The notes under the pieces: model-generated | What the model saw: the letters and a program-made list of their open reading frames with translations, nothing else | What the model was told of the DNA's origin: nothing | The model's database searches: none | Program-made: the position numbers and the translations under genes | Source: Sordaria brevicollis | Taxonomy: Eukaryota; Ascomycota; Sordariomycetes; Sordariales; Sordariaceae | DNA: 64,000 nucleotides | Assembly: GCA_033439795.1 (NCBI GenBank) | Contig: JAUTDP010000006.1 | Coordinates: forward strand, 2,790,001-2,854,000 | Direction: 5' to 3' | Shown here: positions 12,325-22,573 of the stretch, in pieces | Numbering within the stretch: the stretch's first letter is position 1 | Layout: every line of letters begins with the position of its first letter

Positions 12325-12500
12325 AACATGAAGTTCGCAATCGACTGAATCGAGCCTCGCGAGGTTGACGTCCGTGTGGTTTCCCGGCAAGTTGAGGAAG
12401 CAAAAAAGAACAATGGAACCAACAGGCTTAATCTGTTTGGCAGTCAGCATATTCATAAGATGCGTTTTCAGGTTGAAATGGACGCGAGAGAGGGAACTCC
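12325..12500 (+). pseudogene. 2EXR relic B (internally deleted duplicate of copy 3)
   Basis: 12352-12400 closely matches the segment of copy 3 encoding SREVDVRVVTRR (13350-13390), including the run cgaggttgacgtccg. From about 12408 the match jumps to the DNA downstream of copy 3: AAGAAC-ATGGAACCAACAGG at 12408-12427 corresponds to 13981-14000, and the similarity continues through GTCAGCAT and GATGCGTT. The relic therefore lacks almost the whole coding sequence and its stop. A 98-codon open frame across it is not a gene. Confidence 0.75.
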
Positions 12501-13270
12501 GGGGCGATTCGAATTCTGGATGGTAGCTGTACGTACAGAACTATGGAGTGGATACCTACGATGTCAATTCTTGCTCTTAAACTCCATATTCGGTGCATGC
12601 ATTCAAATCATGACAATTGCCATTCACTGGTATTGCCATTCACCATTGCAGGTAGGTACCGGTGCCGTCTAATTGCCATGGCCCCACTACGCTGTCCCCT
12701 CCTGCCATTCTTCTAAGCGTCCAGCGCGACGCGCCGTCTGATCTTTTCCCTGTTCCTTTTTTTCCTCTCATGTTCTTGCGTACTTTTTCGATTCCCATCA
12801 CCTGTCGTCAAGCTTGTTTCACGCACTCACCCAAAGAACCGCGTGCCAGCTCCAGAGCACCAACCCGGTCTTGTGTCCTCAACCCTCCCCTCTATCGATA
12901 CAGAACAAAGCCAACTTCCTGCATCCATTTCTCGGGGAAGGCGGCCTTCAGAGCCAAGCAGCACCTGCTTCACAGACAACATTGTTCTTGCGCAGGACCA
13001 CAAAGCGGCAATCTACATCGACACTGAGACGGAAGTCCTGGGCTCTTGGTCCTTGTATCGCACAAGGCGACTGTATTTCTACCTTTTGAAGGGTCTTGCA
13101 GCAACTCCCACGTTGTAAGTTCATCTGGTACTTTCCCATTTCCCTTCTTCTGGGTTTACGTCCGTTGCAGCTGTCGATTTTGGTGCTGACGACCCCATGC
13201 TTTGATTTCCAGTGTACCTTCAAAGCATAGAAAACGCAGCTACGACCTGCCTTCCAGTCGCAAAAACAGG
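12501..13270. other. Spacer and probable 5' leader of 2EXR copy 3
   Basis: Open frames of about 91-121 codons in all three + frames cover 12662-13118, but none has a domain. A likely 5'-UTR intron lies at 13115-13212 (GTAAGT donor, CAG acceptor), so part of this stretch is probably the transcribed leader of the gene at 13271. Confidence 0.4.
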
Positions 13271-13918
13271 ATGTCTACCACCGGAACTTTCCATCCATTC
13301 CCTCGCCTCCCGTGGGAGCTCCGTGCCATGATATGGAAGTTCGCGGTCGTGTCTCGCGAGGTTGACGTCCGCGTGGTTACCCGGCGAATCCAAGGCAAAC
13401 TCCGTATACAGCTGCTTTCGGGAACTCCACCGCCGGCGATAGTTCAAGTCTGCAAGGAATCCCGCGACCTCGGAGTGTACCAAAAGGCCTTCGCGGAAAT
13501 CCCAGTGAACACATTTGACTTCCAGCGCAAATATGTGTGGATTAACTGGGAGTATGACACCATTCGGGTGATGATGACGAATCTGGGCCATTTCAGATAC
13601 GAAAGCATCCAAAATTCGATTCAGCGGCTCAGCATCGACAGAGACAGGCTCTATTCGGGAGAGATCGATGACCTGCAGGGATTCAAAAACCTCAAACAGC
13701 TTTATATCAGTACACACGACAGCTGGAACTTTCGATGGGTCTTTCGGGAGAACCCCCTTTCTTGCGGCCAGAAAAATATCCTCATTGACGACGCCGAGGA
13801 CTACATTACGCTCAACAGCTTCGAATGGGATAAGCAATTTGACGAGAGACTGGAATATAGCACGGCCGCTGGAATGGTCCTTGTTGGAGATGACTTTGTA
13901 GGTGTTGACCTCTGGTAA
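13271..13918 (+). CDS. 2EXR-domain protein, array copy 3
   Basis: Single exon, 215 residues from ATG 13271. The N-terminus is FHPFPRLPWELRAMIWKFAV (7-26), followed by SREVDVRVVTRR in place of the usual EPRTV, so the second E-x-R is altered in spacing (VSREV). Block 2 is GTPPPAIVQVCKESRDLGVYQKAFAE (51-76) and block 3 is KYVWINWEYDTI (87-98). It is the shortest intact member; the C-terminus ends at DDFVGVDLW. Two dead relatives of this gene lie directly upstream (11827-12150 and 12325-12500), so this sub-branch has been duplicated and lost recently. A leader intron at 13115-13212 is likely. Confidence 0.87.
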   Translation: MSTTGTFHPFPRLPWELRAMIWKFAVVSREVDVRVVTRRIQGKLRIQLLSGTPPPAIVQVCKESRDLGVYQKAFAEIPVNTFDFQRKYVWINWEYDTIRVMMTNLGHFRYESIQNSIQRLSIDRDRLYSGEIDDLQGFKNLKQLYISTHDSWNFRWVFRENPLSCGQKNILIDDAEDYITLNSFEWDKQFDERLEYSTAAGMVLVGDDFVGVDLW

Positions 13919-14861
13919 CCGTGTCTGGATGGTGAGAGGTATCTGAACGCCATCCGGCCTGGCTATGATAAAGAACGACGAAGAACGATGGAACCAACAG
14001 GTTCAAAATTTTGAGCGGTCAGCATGTTCAAAGGATGCGTTCCAAGTATAAAAGGACGCAAGGAAAAAAAGACAGGCGAAATTTGACCTCGATCTGAATG
14101 TCCGGGGAATGTTTGTATCAAGAGTACTATGGACACAACTCGCATACAATTGACACTACGTTCTCTTATTTACAGAGCTTATTTGGTGATAAAGTGATAT
14201 ATTTGTGTGAAAAAAAGGTTTGAGTGAATGCGCAAAAGCGGTGAAATGCGAGGGTAGATGCAAAAAGCACATGCAATGCCATAACCTCCTCTCGCGGCAC
14301 TCCTAATCTGAATCTGGGCCGTCAACTTTGAGTCCCACAGAACTCAGGCCCCTCCAAATAAATATTTTGGTACAATGATGCTCCTCACTCGCCAGAACCT
14401 GCATGTCAGACGGTGATCATTGAATGGGCTCTCCATCAACTGTTTCTCTCGCCTTCTTCCTGTTGCCCGCAAGCATGGCATGGTGAATAGGTCCAATTTC
14501 CAGTGAATCCCAAGACCCGTCACAGCTCATTTCACAGTTGTTCGCCAAATGGGAGCACGTGGCCGCAATTCACTTACCATCACAGTAGGTATTAATATCT
14601 GAACAGACGTCGCTGACCGTCATCAAGAAGACTGACAAATTTGTCCACCCATCTAACGATCAAATCCTCCTTCCTCTTACCAGACTCCACGAGGTATGTG
14701 TCAGCTCTCTGGAAGCAAATAACGAACGAGACTGGCTGCGTTCTGCAATGTTTCTATTACACGTTGCTTACCGTTTCTCTGTCTCCTTGGCAGGCAGAAG
14801 CTAACATCTCATTCTTTACGCAGTTACCCCCTCGACGCAAAGCCTACAAACAGCATACGCC
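13919..14861. other. Spacer and leader of 2EXR copy 4
   Basis: The first 150 bases are duplicated in relic B. No coding sequence is seen. A probable 5'-UTR intron lies at 14694-14823 (GTATGT donor, ACGCAG acceptor), which would put the transcription start of copy 4 upstream of about 14690. Confidence 0.4.
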
Positions 14862-15650
14862 ATGGCCACCACCTTCCATAGGTTTCTGGATCTTCCCTGG
14901 GAGATCCAAGATCAGATATGGAAGCTCGGTGGTGTCGAACCTCGGACTGTCAAGATCCGTAGAGTTCGCGTGGAAACCAAAGATTCCAAGTCCGCCCAAG
15001 GAAAGAGCAACGGCATCAAAGGGCCCTTGTTTGAGCTCGTCACGACCACGCCGCTTCCGCCAGCCGTAGTCGCAACCTACCAAGGAACTAACTACCAATC
15101 CCAAGCCTACCATCGAGTCTTTTCCGAGCTGGACACCATCAGATCCGGTGATGAGCGCCGGTTCGTCTGGCTGAACCTGGACATTGACACGGTCGACGTC
15201 GGCTTCTCCAAGGGACACCACCTGTGGGACTATGGCCCCGTTGCGCATGATATCCTGCGCCTCAAATTTGAGACGGCACGCTTCGGGAAGACTGATGGCT
15301 ACGCCCTCAAGAACTCGTTCGTCAACTTGCAGGAGCTGCACATCACCTTCTCGGGCAAGGAGCCGCTGATTCCAGGAGACAGGATGTGGCAGCTGGCACG
15401 TGTTTTGCCGCGCTCTATCAAGAAGGTCGTGGTGCACAATACTGCCGAGGGCGCAAGCGAGTCCACGTTCCAGTTGGATGCACTTCCGGTGTCCAACGGT
15501 TGGAGAACCCCCGGAGTTGAAGTTAAAAGCTTCCCGGGGTATCTACCCGGCGACAGGTTTTTGAAGGTGACGGTTATTGACTCGAACGGCGGGGACGGAA
15601 AAGGAACCATCGTGGGATGGTTCAATCTTGATCGTCTGGAGTTTACTTAA
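14862..15650 (+). CDS. 2EXR-domain protein, array copy 4 (divergent)
   Basis: Single exon, 262 residues from ATG 14862. Block 1 is FHRFLDLPWEIQDQIWKLGGVEPRTVKIRRV (5-35): the usual ELR is EIQ, so the first E-x-R has lost its Arg. Block 2 reads TPLPPAVVATYQGTNYQSQAYHRVFSEL (63-90); the otherwise conserved Cys-x-E-[SA]-R is absent. Block 3, RRFVWLNLDIDTVDVG (99-114), is retained. It has a longer basic insert after block 1 (KTDSKS..GKSNGIK-like). The open frame is intact, so it is either a diverged functional copy or one under weak constraint. Confidence 0.82.
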   Translation: MATTFHRFLDLPWEIQDQIWKLGGVEPRTVKIRRVRVETKDSKSAQGKSNGIKGPLFELVTTTPLPPAVVATYQGTNYQSQAYHRVFSELDTIRSGDERRFVWLNLDIDTVDVGFSKGHHLWDYGPVAHDILRLKFETARFGKTDGYALKNSFVNLQELHITFSGKEPLIPGDRMWQLARVLPRSIKKVVVHNTAEGASESTFQLDALPVSNGWRTPGVEVKSFPGYLPGDRFLKVTVIDSNGGDGKGTIVGWFNLDRLEFT

Positions 15651-16732
15651 AACAGTTACTGGGCCCAGATTCTCCCCTATGCGGGTTTCTTTTGGGCCTA
15701 GATGTTGGGAAACAGTCCTGACAAAGTGGAAGGGGGATCATGAACCGGATTGTTGGAGGAATTGGTTGTATGGTACCGCAGGGATCAAATGGGGACATGG
15801 AGGAATAATAGAAGGACAGCTAAGGGAGAGTCAACCACATAATGCACGGTACTCAAAGGGGCAAGAAAGCTTTACGCTGTTGAACTTCACTTGGAAACTG
15901 GGCGTGAAACTTCAAAGTGAGACGAAGAAGACGATAGCCATGGTAAATCGAAGTGCTACACGGAACATCGATTTGAGTCTCTCAAGGACATCTACCTGCC
16001 GGAGCAAAGGGGGCATCGTGTAGCTTGCGACCTGATGTTAAGCACGTAGAGTGAATGCAGTCGATTTTGCTTGGGTGCCGTTCACCCAACTTCAGCTAGT
16101 AGCAGCGACCGTGAGTGGCGAGGACTTGTCCTGCATTCACTGGTATGTTCCTTCCTTGTCCAAGGATCCTTCACCTTTCTCGTACCAGAGCAATTCACCC
16201 CACTCCTGCCCAAGACCTCAAGCCTTGTGCCCTTTCCCATGTCAACCGCCTTTCAGCCTGGACTCCGTGCACATGCCCGTCTTCCAGCACTCCAAGGACC
16301 CCTCCTTCCACACGTCTGAATTTCTCACCTTCCCATCCTTCGTCCCCTCGGCCATCCCATTCCAAGAAGCGAGGCATCGATCGATCTTGCGGGGCTTGAC
16401 CCTGGAAGTACAGCAGAAGGCGCAACGCATTACTCTTACTGCCCGCGCGGTTCTAATCCTGCCGTCATTTGTCAACCACTGCCCGCCTACGGTTGGAAGG
16501 CAGCACTTGCCTGTTCGAGGAAGCCACCCAGGGGCATACTACGTCGTTGGCGACTTCCTCTGGTCACTTTCATCTCTCGCTGGGTCTCAAAGTCACAGCA
16601 GGTACGTTATTGCGAGTCAACGAGCTCATCGCCGATGATTCCTTCCAAGCTGACGATGATGTTTCAACCAGACCCCCGCTCCCGGACAAACAGAACCTCG
16701 CCAACCAAAACGACAAGCGCCGAGCAAGCAAG
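15651..16732. other. Spacer between 2EXR copies 4 and 5
   Basis: Frames of 82-195 codons occur at 16051-16638 in a C-rich, pyrimidine-biased region, but none has a domain. The frame of copy 5 is open for 88 codons upstream of its chosen ATG (from 16469). That upstream part does not align with the family and is taken as leader. Confidence 0.4.
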
Positions 16733-17410
16733 ATGGCTGCAACCAGCTTTCCTCTGTTCATGTACCTGCCGTTCGAGCTCCGGGCTCGGATCTGGGAGCT
16801 CACCGCGGAGCCGCGGACAATCACGGCTACCGAATCGCATACCCTGCAATATCCAATTCCGCCAATCGTTCAGACATGTCGCGAAGCTCGCCAGCTAGGA
16901 GTTTACCGCAAGTTTTATCCCAAGTTTCATCACATTCGGGTCATAAACCAGCGGTATTTGTGGGTGAACAAGGACCTCGACATAGTCGACCTCTTGAGCG
17001 GCGTATCTGATATGACTTGGCTTCAACCCTATGCGCATATCATCACACGACTTAAGATTAAGGAGCCCCGTGAGCCTTTACCTCTCGAGGTTCTTGCCCT
17101 TGGTCGATGTCCCAATCTAAAGGAGCTTCATATTGTCGTTGACGGACCAAGACCGGCATCTGACTGGCACTGCATCTTCACTGTATTTCCTCTCGCTTGC
17201 GGCATGGAGAACATCTTCATGGTCGATCCTATGCTCGGCACGGTCGCTCTTAAACGCGAATACAGAAGCTCTGAAGAGGATTTGGAAACAAGCGCACAGG
17301 TCCTTGAATGTCAATTGTTTTTCACTCGCTGTGGTACCGAATGGGGCCCCCGTTGCCCTCGCCCTCGGTACCATAGACCCCATGAGAGACGGCCACTTCC
17401 GGCTCCCTAA
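16733..17410 (+). CDS. 2EXR-domain protein, array copy 5
   Basis: Single exon, 225 residues. ATG 16733 was chosen because MAATSFPLFMYLPFELRARIWELTAEPRTI matches the other copies from its first residue, though the frame is open further upstream. Block 2 is PIPPIVQTCREARQLGVYRKFYPKF (41-65), block 3 QRYLWVNKDLDIVDL (73-87). The region between block 1 and block 2 is very short (about 10 residues against 25-35 in the others). The last 25 residues are Pro/Arg/His-rich and unlike the other members. A +1 frame stays open to about 17456, so a late frameshift in this copy is possible. Confidence 0.83.
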   Translation: MAATSFPLFMYLPFELRARIWELTAEPRTITATESHTLQYPIPPIVQTCREARQLGVYRKFYPKFHHIRVINQRYLWVNKDLDIVDLLSGVSDMTWLQPYAHIITRLKIKEPREPLPLEVLALGRCPNLKELHIVVDGPRPASDWHCIFTVFPLACGMENIFMVDPMLGTVALKREYRSSEEDLETSAQVLECQLFFTRCGTEWGPRCPRPRYHRPHERRPLPAP

Positions 17411-18043
17411 ACCTCAGAGGATTCAGTATACTTCTAAGAAGAAGAGGAGGACTTAATACCGGGGAAAGGGAAGGAAAAAGCCATTAGAGAACATCGTGGG
17501 GGCAAGGGTTCGACGAAACACAAGAGAAGGCATGTAGATGAGAGATACGATCTCTCGCCATCGCTCTGTAGATACCTAATACATAATTGCGTCCAATACA
17601 AGGATATCAAATCCATATATACGAGTTATTTGTCGCTCAATGACCATTTTGCGTAGTTGAACTCCTCCTATGCCAGTCAACGTACACAAGAACATGGAAA
17701 TTTCACCAGATTTATGATGGCGGAGATATTCTCGTGTCGAGGGTGACCTCCGTTTTCAAAGCTTCCGGGACAGCTTGATACAGCCCCGGCTATCGGCACC
17801 CGGAGATAAACTTGGTAGGTCCGGTGATTGGCTGTCCGGAACAGAATGCGGAGTAGACTAACACTGTTATCAGTAATAGAAGCCGTCCCAAGCTCTTTAT
17901 CATCACCCCCCGCAATCGGCAGTCGTGATATCGTGGTCGTGATCGACCTATAAGAGCCACGATGGCCCGAGAACTGTCGGCTCACCGTCTCCCTCTCAGA
18001 TATCATACTTATTTCTTTGCAGCTTCTCACTCAGTTATTCACC
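17411..18043. other. Spacer between the 2EXR array and the amidase gene
   Basis: No gene seen. The right half contains the amidase promoter and leader, with a short pyrimidine stretch ending at the ATG at 18044. Confidence 0.4.
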
Positions 18044-19940
18044 ATGACTCTCGAATACCCCATCCCTTGGGAGGCCCGCGCCGCAAAGAAGCGGGAAGAC
18101 ACTCTCGCAAAGATTCCGGCAGAATGGCGACTAAGTGCTGCGGATCTCGAGTTTGCGGCCCAGCAGCGTGATCTTACAGGACCTTTCGTCGAACGCTTCT
18201 TGGAGCCCGAGGTGATCGACATCGTCAAAACGGATAGTGTCCCTCTTGTCAATGACATCAGGGCCGGCAAACGCTCGGCGGTGGAGGTCACGAAGGCGTT
18301 CTGCAAGACGGCTGCTGTTGCTCATCAGATTGTCTGTATCTCCCTGATTTCCCGTCGGTGAAAGGCACATTAGCTGACAGCAATGCAAGAACAACTGTCT
18401 CCTCGAAATCTTTTTCGACGCCGCCATCAAGCGTGCTGAAGAACTCGACGAGTACCTCCGAGTAAACGGCGAGCCCGTCGGCCCCCTTCACGGCCTACCC
18501 ATCAGCCTAAAAGACCAATTCCACGTCAAAGGCGTCGACACCACCATGGGCTACGTCGGCTGGATCGGCGGCAACATGGGCATCACCGACCCTAGCAAAA
18601 CCCACCAAGTCGAAAGCCAAATCACCAAAGAGCTACTATCCTGCGGCGCCGTGCTGTTCTGCAAGACCAGCGTCCCGCAAACTCTTTTGATCGGTGACAC
18701 CTACAACAACATCATCGGCCGCACGCTCAACCCGCACAACCACCACCTCTCCTGCGGCGGGTCATCAGGCGGCGAAGCGGCGCTCATGGCTCTGCGCGGG
18801 AGCACGCTGGGCGTTGGGACCGACATTGGCGGGTCGGTACGCATCCCGGCTGCCTTCTGCGGTATCTTCTCGCTGAAGCCGACTCCGGAACGAGTTTCTT
18901 ATCGCGATGCGGCGAATACGAATCCTGGACAGAACACGTACCGCTCGACGGTGGGGTTCATGAGCACTTCGCTTGAGGGGTGTGAGCTGGCGCTCAAGTC
19001 GGTGTTGTCCACGAGGCCGTGGGTGCAGGATCCGGCTGTTGTGCCGATTCCTTACCGGCAGGAGGTTCTTGATGATGTACTTTCTCGTGCCGAGGCAAGT
19101 GGTAAAGTGAAGACTGGTAAGCCGCTAAAGTTGGGTATCCTCTGGCGAGACGGCGCCGTTGAACCACACCCGCCTATTCGAAGGGGCATGGCGATGGTGG
19201 CTGAGGCGGTAAAGAAGGCGGGGCATAAGTTGGTGGATTGGAACCCGCCGGATCATGCGGTTGCTCAGAAGATTCACGTAAGTTCTTCCCTGATTCCCTT
19301 GCAAAGCTGTCCCTAACCGCGTGTTGTTAGTACTCCTTCCTCCTAGCCGACGGCGCGCGCGACGTCCACGACAACCTCCTTCTCTCGGGGGAACCTCTGA
19401 TCGCGGACTTGCAAGCGTACTTTAACCTCAAAGACCCCATTCCCCTGCTGGAATACCAAGACTTGACCGTCCGAGGACTGGCTAACGAGCAGGCCTACTC
19501 AGACTACTGGAACTCTCTGACGGCAGAGGATGGACAAGAAGTCGACGCCGTCATCATGCCCGTTGCTCCCCACGGAGCCGTGATTCCGGGGAGGTATTAC
19601 CACCTCGGTTACACCGAAGTGGTTAACTTGCTGAATTATAGCGCGGCGGTGATCCCCGTGACGAAGGCTGACAAGGGGCTGGATGGGGTTGATGGGACGT
19701 ATAAGCCTGTGAATGAGGTTGATAGGGCGAATTGGGAGTCTTGTGAGTTTCCGCCTATCGCTGGAAGATTTGCCATGTCATGGGACAAGAGCTAACGACG
19801 AGTGATGTCTAGATGACCCGGAGATCTATCACGGTGCGCCGGTGGGTGTGCAGATTGTGGCGAGGAAGTTTGAGGAGGAGAAGGTATTGGCTATTGCGAA
19901 GCTGGTTCATGCCGCGCTTTTGGATGTCCAGTCTGCTTGA
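18044..19940 (+). CDS. Amidase-signature enzyme (acetamidase/general amidase type), four exons
   Basis: Exons 18044-18331, 18390-19277, 19331-19742 and 19813-19940 join to 571 residues. The introns are 58, 53 and 70 nt, with GT-AG ends and CTGAC/CTAAC-like branch points. The protein opens with PIPWEARAAKKREDTL, typical of fungal amidases. The amidase signature GGSSGGEAALMALRG...GTDIGGSVRIPA (219-249) is intact. By analogy with fatty-acid amide hydrolase the Ser-cisSer-Lys triad would be Lys137 (in SLKDQF), Ser221 and Ser245. The C-terminus has the usual GAPVGVQIVARKFEEEKVLAIAKL. It should hydrolyse carboxylic amides to acid and ammonia, probably in the cytosol; the substrate cannot be read from sequence. 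It stands alone between unrelated genes. Confidence 0.93.
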
Positions 19941-20752
19941 TGGATGTTGAAGGCGCGTTGTATCGTTGCTGAGGCCATAGGGCTGGACAGCCCGGTCTGG
20001 GGAAGAGGCACCGCGGATGACGGCTCATCGGTTGGATTTGCGGATGCTGAGTTCAATTACTCATGACGTGTGGTAGTCGATTTGACCTCCTAGCTCAGTA
20101 ATTTTGGTCCGGAAACTAGCCGCGTTTTGGATCCCAAGCCTGCCGCGTCAGGTAAACGTGATTCAGATGATCAAGAGGCATGTCGTGTTGGGTGTTCGGT
20201 GTGGTGCGAAAGCGGAAGGCGTTTGAGGACCGGGCCTGAAAACAAAGCGCTCACCCGATGTTGTTAGTGAGAGACTTCCACGAGAGACTTTGCATTTCCC
20301 TCAATCAAGTCCAACCTAGCGTTTTAGAGCGCATCTCTCAGGATGAAGAACCGTAGAAAACAAGACACAAAGTTTTCCTTATGCCTATTAACAACCGTAA
20401 CGTACTCCCCGTCGTAATGTGGTCCTTCGATCTTTGGGAGAATACCAAGGTCAAGAACCGTGCTAACAGCCAGCCAGCGGATGGCAGAACGGACGCGCTA
20501 TGAGTGCACGGGCCACAATGCCGACCGATACCACCCGCTTTTTGTTCGCTTCTTTCCTTTTTCTCTTTCCCACCACATCACATTCCTTTTCCTTGCACAT
20601 ACATTTCATTGTTCGTAAGTTTTTGAGCCTTGCGTGTGTTTTTCATCCAAACCTTCCAGTGTCACAATTCGTGCCATATTGGCCAGTGAGACTGAAACCG
20701 CCGCGAACGGACGACGCCGATCGCGGACGGGAAAATCGCCGGCGACGACGGG
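19941..20752. other. Spacer between amidase and ferroportin-like gene
   Basis: No coding sequence recognised. A possible 5'-UTR intron for the next gene spans about 20615-20659 (GTAAGT donor, CCAG acceptor). A pyrimidine-rich promoter-like stretch lies around 20530-20600. Confidence 0.4.
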
Positions 20753-22573
20753 ATGGACGGATGGGCTCAGGCGGCCGAACCGGTCCGCAAGAATAACGGC
20801 GATGACGATATTGAACTGGCCCACTACGATTCAGCCGAACCTCAGGATAGCATCCCGAATGCTGAGCCCTCACGGCACGCCAATCCGACCAACGCCGGCA
20901 CCACCGACCCTCCTGGCGACAATGACCCTCCCTTAACTCCTCCAGCTCCCATCCCAATAGGAATCTCCCGCTCCCTAACCCTCCGCCTCTACACCTCGCA
21001 CTTCCTCTCCACCTGGAACTCGCGCCTTTTCGAAGCCGGCGTCGTCTACTTCCTCGCCTCCATCTTCCCCGACAACCTCCTGCCCGTCTCCATCTACGCA
21101 CTCTCGCGCAACATCGCCGCCATCATCTTCGCCGTTCCCGTCGGCCACTGGATCGACACCGCTCATCGGTTGACCGTCGTGCGCGCCTCCATCGTGGGTC
21201 AGCGACTAGCTGTTGCCGCCTCTTGCGGTCTCTTTTGGGCGCTACTGGAGTTGCGGCTGGGATGGCAGCAGTCCAAGTTGGTTGACGGGATTTTCGGGGT
21301 CAGCGTATTGCTGGCGTGCGTGGAGAAGCTGGCGGCAAGCGTGAACTTAATTGCGGTGGAGAGGGATTGGGTGGTGGTGATCACGCAGGGAAACGAGGAG
21401 GCGAGGAGGAAGATGAATGCGAGGATGCGGAGGATCGATTTGTTTTGCAAGTTGCTGGGACCGCTGACGGTGGCGTTGATTGCGGCGGCGTCGGTGAAGG
21501 CGGCGGTGTATGCGACGCTGGGGATGAATCTGGCGTCGGTCGTGACGGAGTATCTTTGCATCGAGACGGTGTTTCGGAGGGTGCCGGGGCTGGGACGTCC
21601 TGCTCCGGAGGATCTGGCTGTTCAGTCCTTGGAGCCGTGTTCGGCAACTGGCTCTGAGGGGCGAAGAGGTGCTGCTGCTGGCGGTGGTACCCTTATCCAG
21701 CTTTGGACTTGGCTTCGGGGCGTATCATGGCGCAAGCTGCTCATGATCCCCTCTTTGCGTCTCTACTTTGGCCATCCAGCCGTTCTTCCCTCGTTTGCGC
21801 TTTCGCTCCTGTACCTCACTGTCCTCTCTTTCTCAGGTCAGATGCTGACCTACCTACTCGCCTCCAACCTCAACCTATGGCAAGTGGGCATCATCCGCGG
21901 CATCTCGACAATGTTCGAACTTAGTGCCACATGGATCGCTCCCCGTCTGATGAAGCGCATTGGCGTCCTCCGCACTGGCTTGTGGTCAGTTAGTTGGCAG
22001 ATGACCTGGCTTGCCGGCGGCGTCTCCTGCTTCTTCTACTACTACGGGAAGGGCTATGAGGCGACTAGACGTAGTCTTATGTCCGCTGTTGGTCTGGTCG
22101 TTGCCGTGGCTTTCAGTCGTATCGGCCTATGGGGCTTTGACCTTTCGGTACAGAACATTGTTCAAGATGTAAGACGCCCTCATCTTTTTTCGCTTTCCAT
22201 CCTCAGTACATCCAAGCTATGCGTTGCTACTAACAACTGCCTCCATAAACAGGAAGTCCAAGACGACCGCAGAGGCATCTTCTCCTCAGTCGAAGCCTCG
22301 TTCCAAAACATATTCGAAATGCTGGCATGGGCACTCACCATCATCTGGCCCAACCCGAACTCGTTCCAGTGGCCTATCGTTATCAGCGTCGCGGCAGTCT
22401 ACGTGGCTGGCGGACTCTTCGCCCATTTCTTGCGTCGTCGTAGAGGCCATCTCTTGCACCCACCGGCGTGCCTCAAAAGCAAGGCGCGTCGACGGAACAT
22501 CTCAAGAAGATCTTTTGGGATCGGTTGGGGTCGGCGTTCGAGACGCAGTAACAGTGACAGCATTATTCTATGA
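20753..22573 (+). CDS. Ferroportin-family (SLC40) transporter, two exons
   Basis: Exons 20753-22168 and 22253-22573 give 578 residues. The 84-nt intron has a perfect TACTAAC branch site and is a multiple of three without a stop, so an unspliced reading would add 28 spurious residues. After about 70 hydrophilic residues the protein reads LRLYTSHFLSTWNSRLFEAGVVYFLASIFP, then a GHWID loop, which matches the first helices of ferroportin. A run of hydrophobic helices continues to SVQNIVQDEVQDDRRGIFSSVEASFQNIFEML, another ferroportin-like segment. The tail is Arg-rich (RRRRGH...RRSRRSNS). Ferroportins export Fe2+ or related divalent metals. At the positions equal to human Asp39 and His43 this protein has Ser and Glu. 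The ATG is the first after an in-frame stop near 20693. Confidence 0.85.
   Translation: MDGWAQAAEPVRKNNGDDDIELAHYDSAEPQDSIPNAEPSRHANPTNAGTTDPPGDNDPPLTPPAPIPIGISRSLTLRLYTSHFLSTWNSRLFEAGVVYFLASIFPDNLLPVSIYALSRNIAAIIFAVPVGHWIDTAHRLTVVRASIVGQRLAVAASCGLFWALLELRLGWQQSKLVDGIFGVSVLLACVEKLAASVNLIAVERDWVVVITQGNEEARRKMNARMRRIDLFCKLLGPLTVALIAAASVKAAVYATLGMNLASVVTEYLCIETVFRRVPGLGRPAPEDLAVQSLEPCSATGSEGRRGAAAGGGTLIQLWTWLRGVSWRKLLMIPSLRLYFGHPAVLPSFALSLLYLTVLSFSGQMLTYLLASNLNLWQVGIIRGISTMFELSATWIAPRLMKRIGVLRTGLWSVSWQMTWLAGGVSCFFYYYGKGYEATRRSLMSAVGLVVAVAFSRIGLWGFDLSVQNIVQDVRRPHLFSLSILSTSKLCVATNNCLHKQEVQDDRRGIFSSVEASFQNIFEMLAWALTIIWPNPNSFQWPIVISVAAVYVAGGLFAHFLRRRRGHLLHPPACLKSKARRRNISRRSFGIGWGRRSRRSNSDSIIL

Noticed and set aside
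16469..16732. N-terminal extension of 88 codons on 2EXR copy 5
   Set aside because: The extension has no similarity to the family, while the internal ATG at 16733 aligns with the starts of all other copies.
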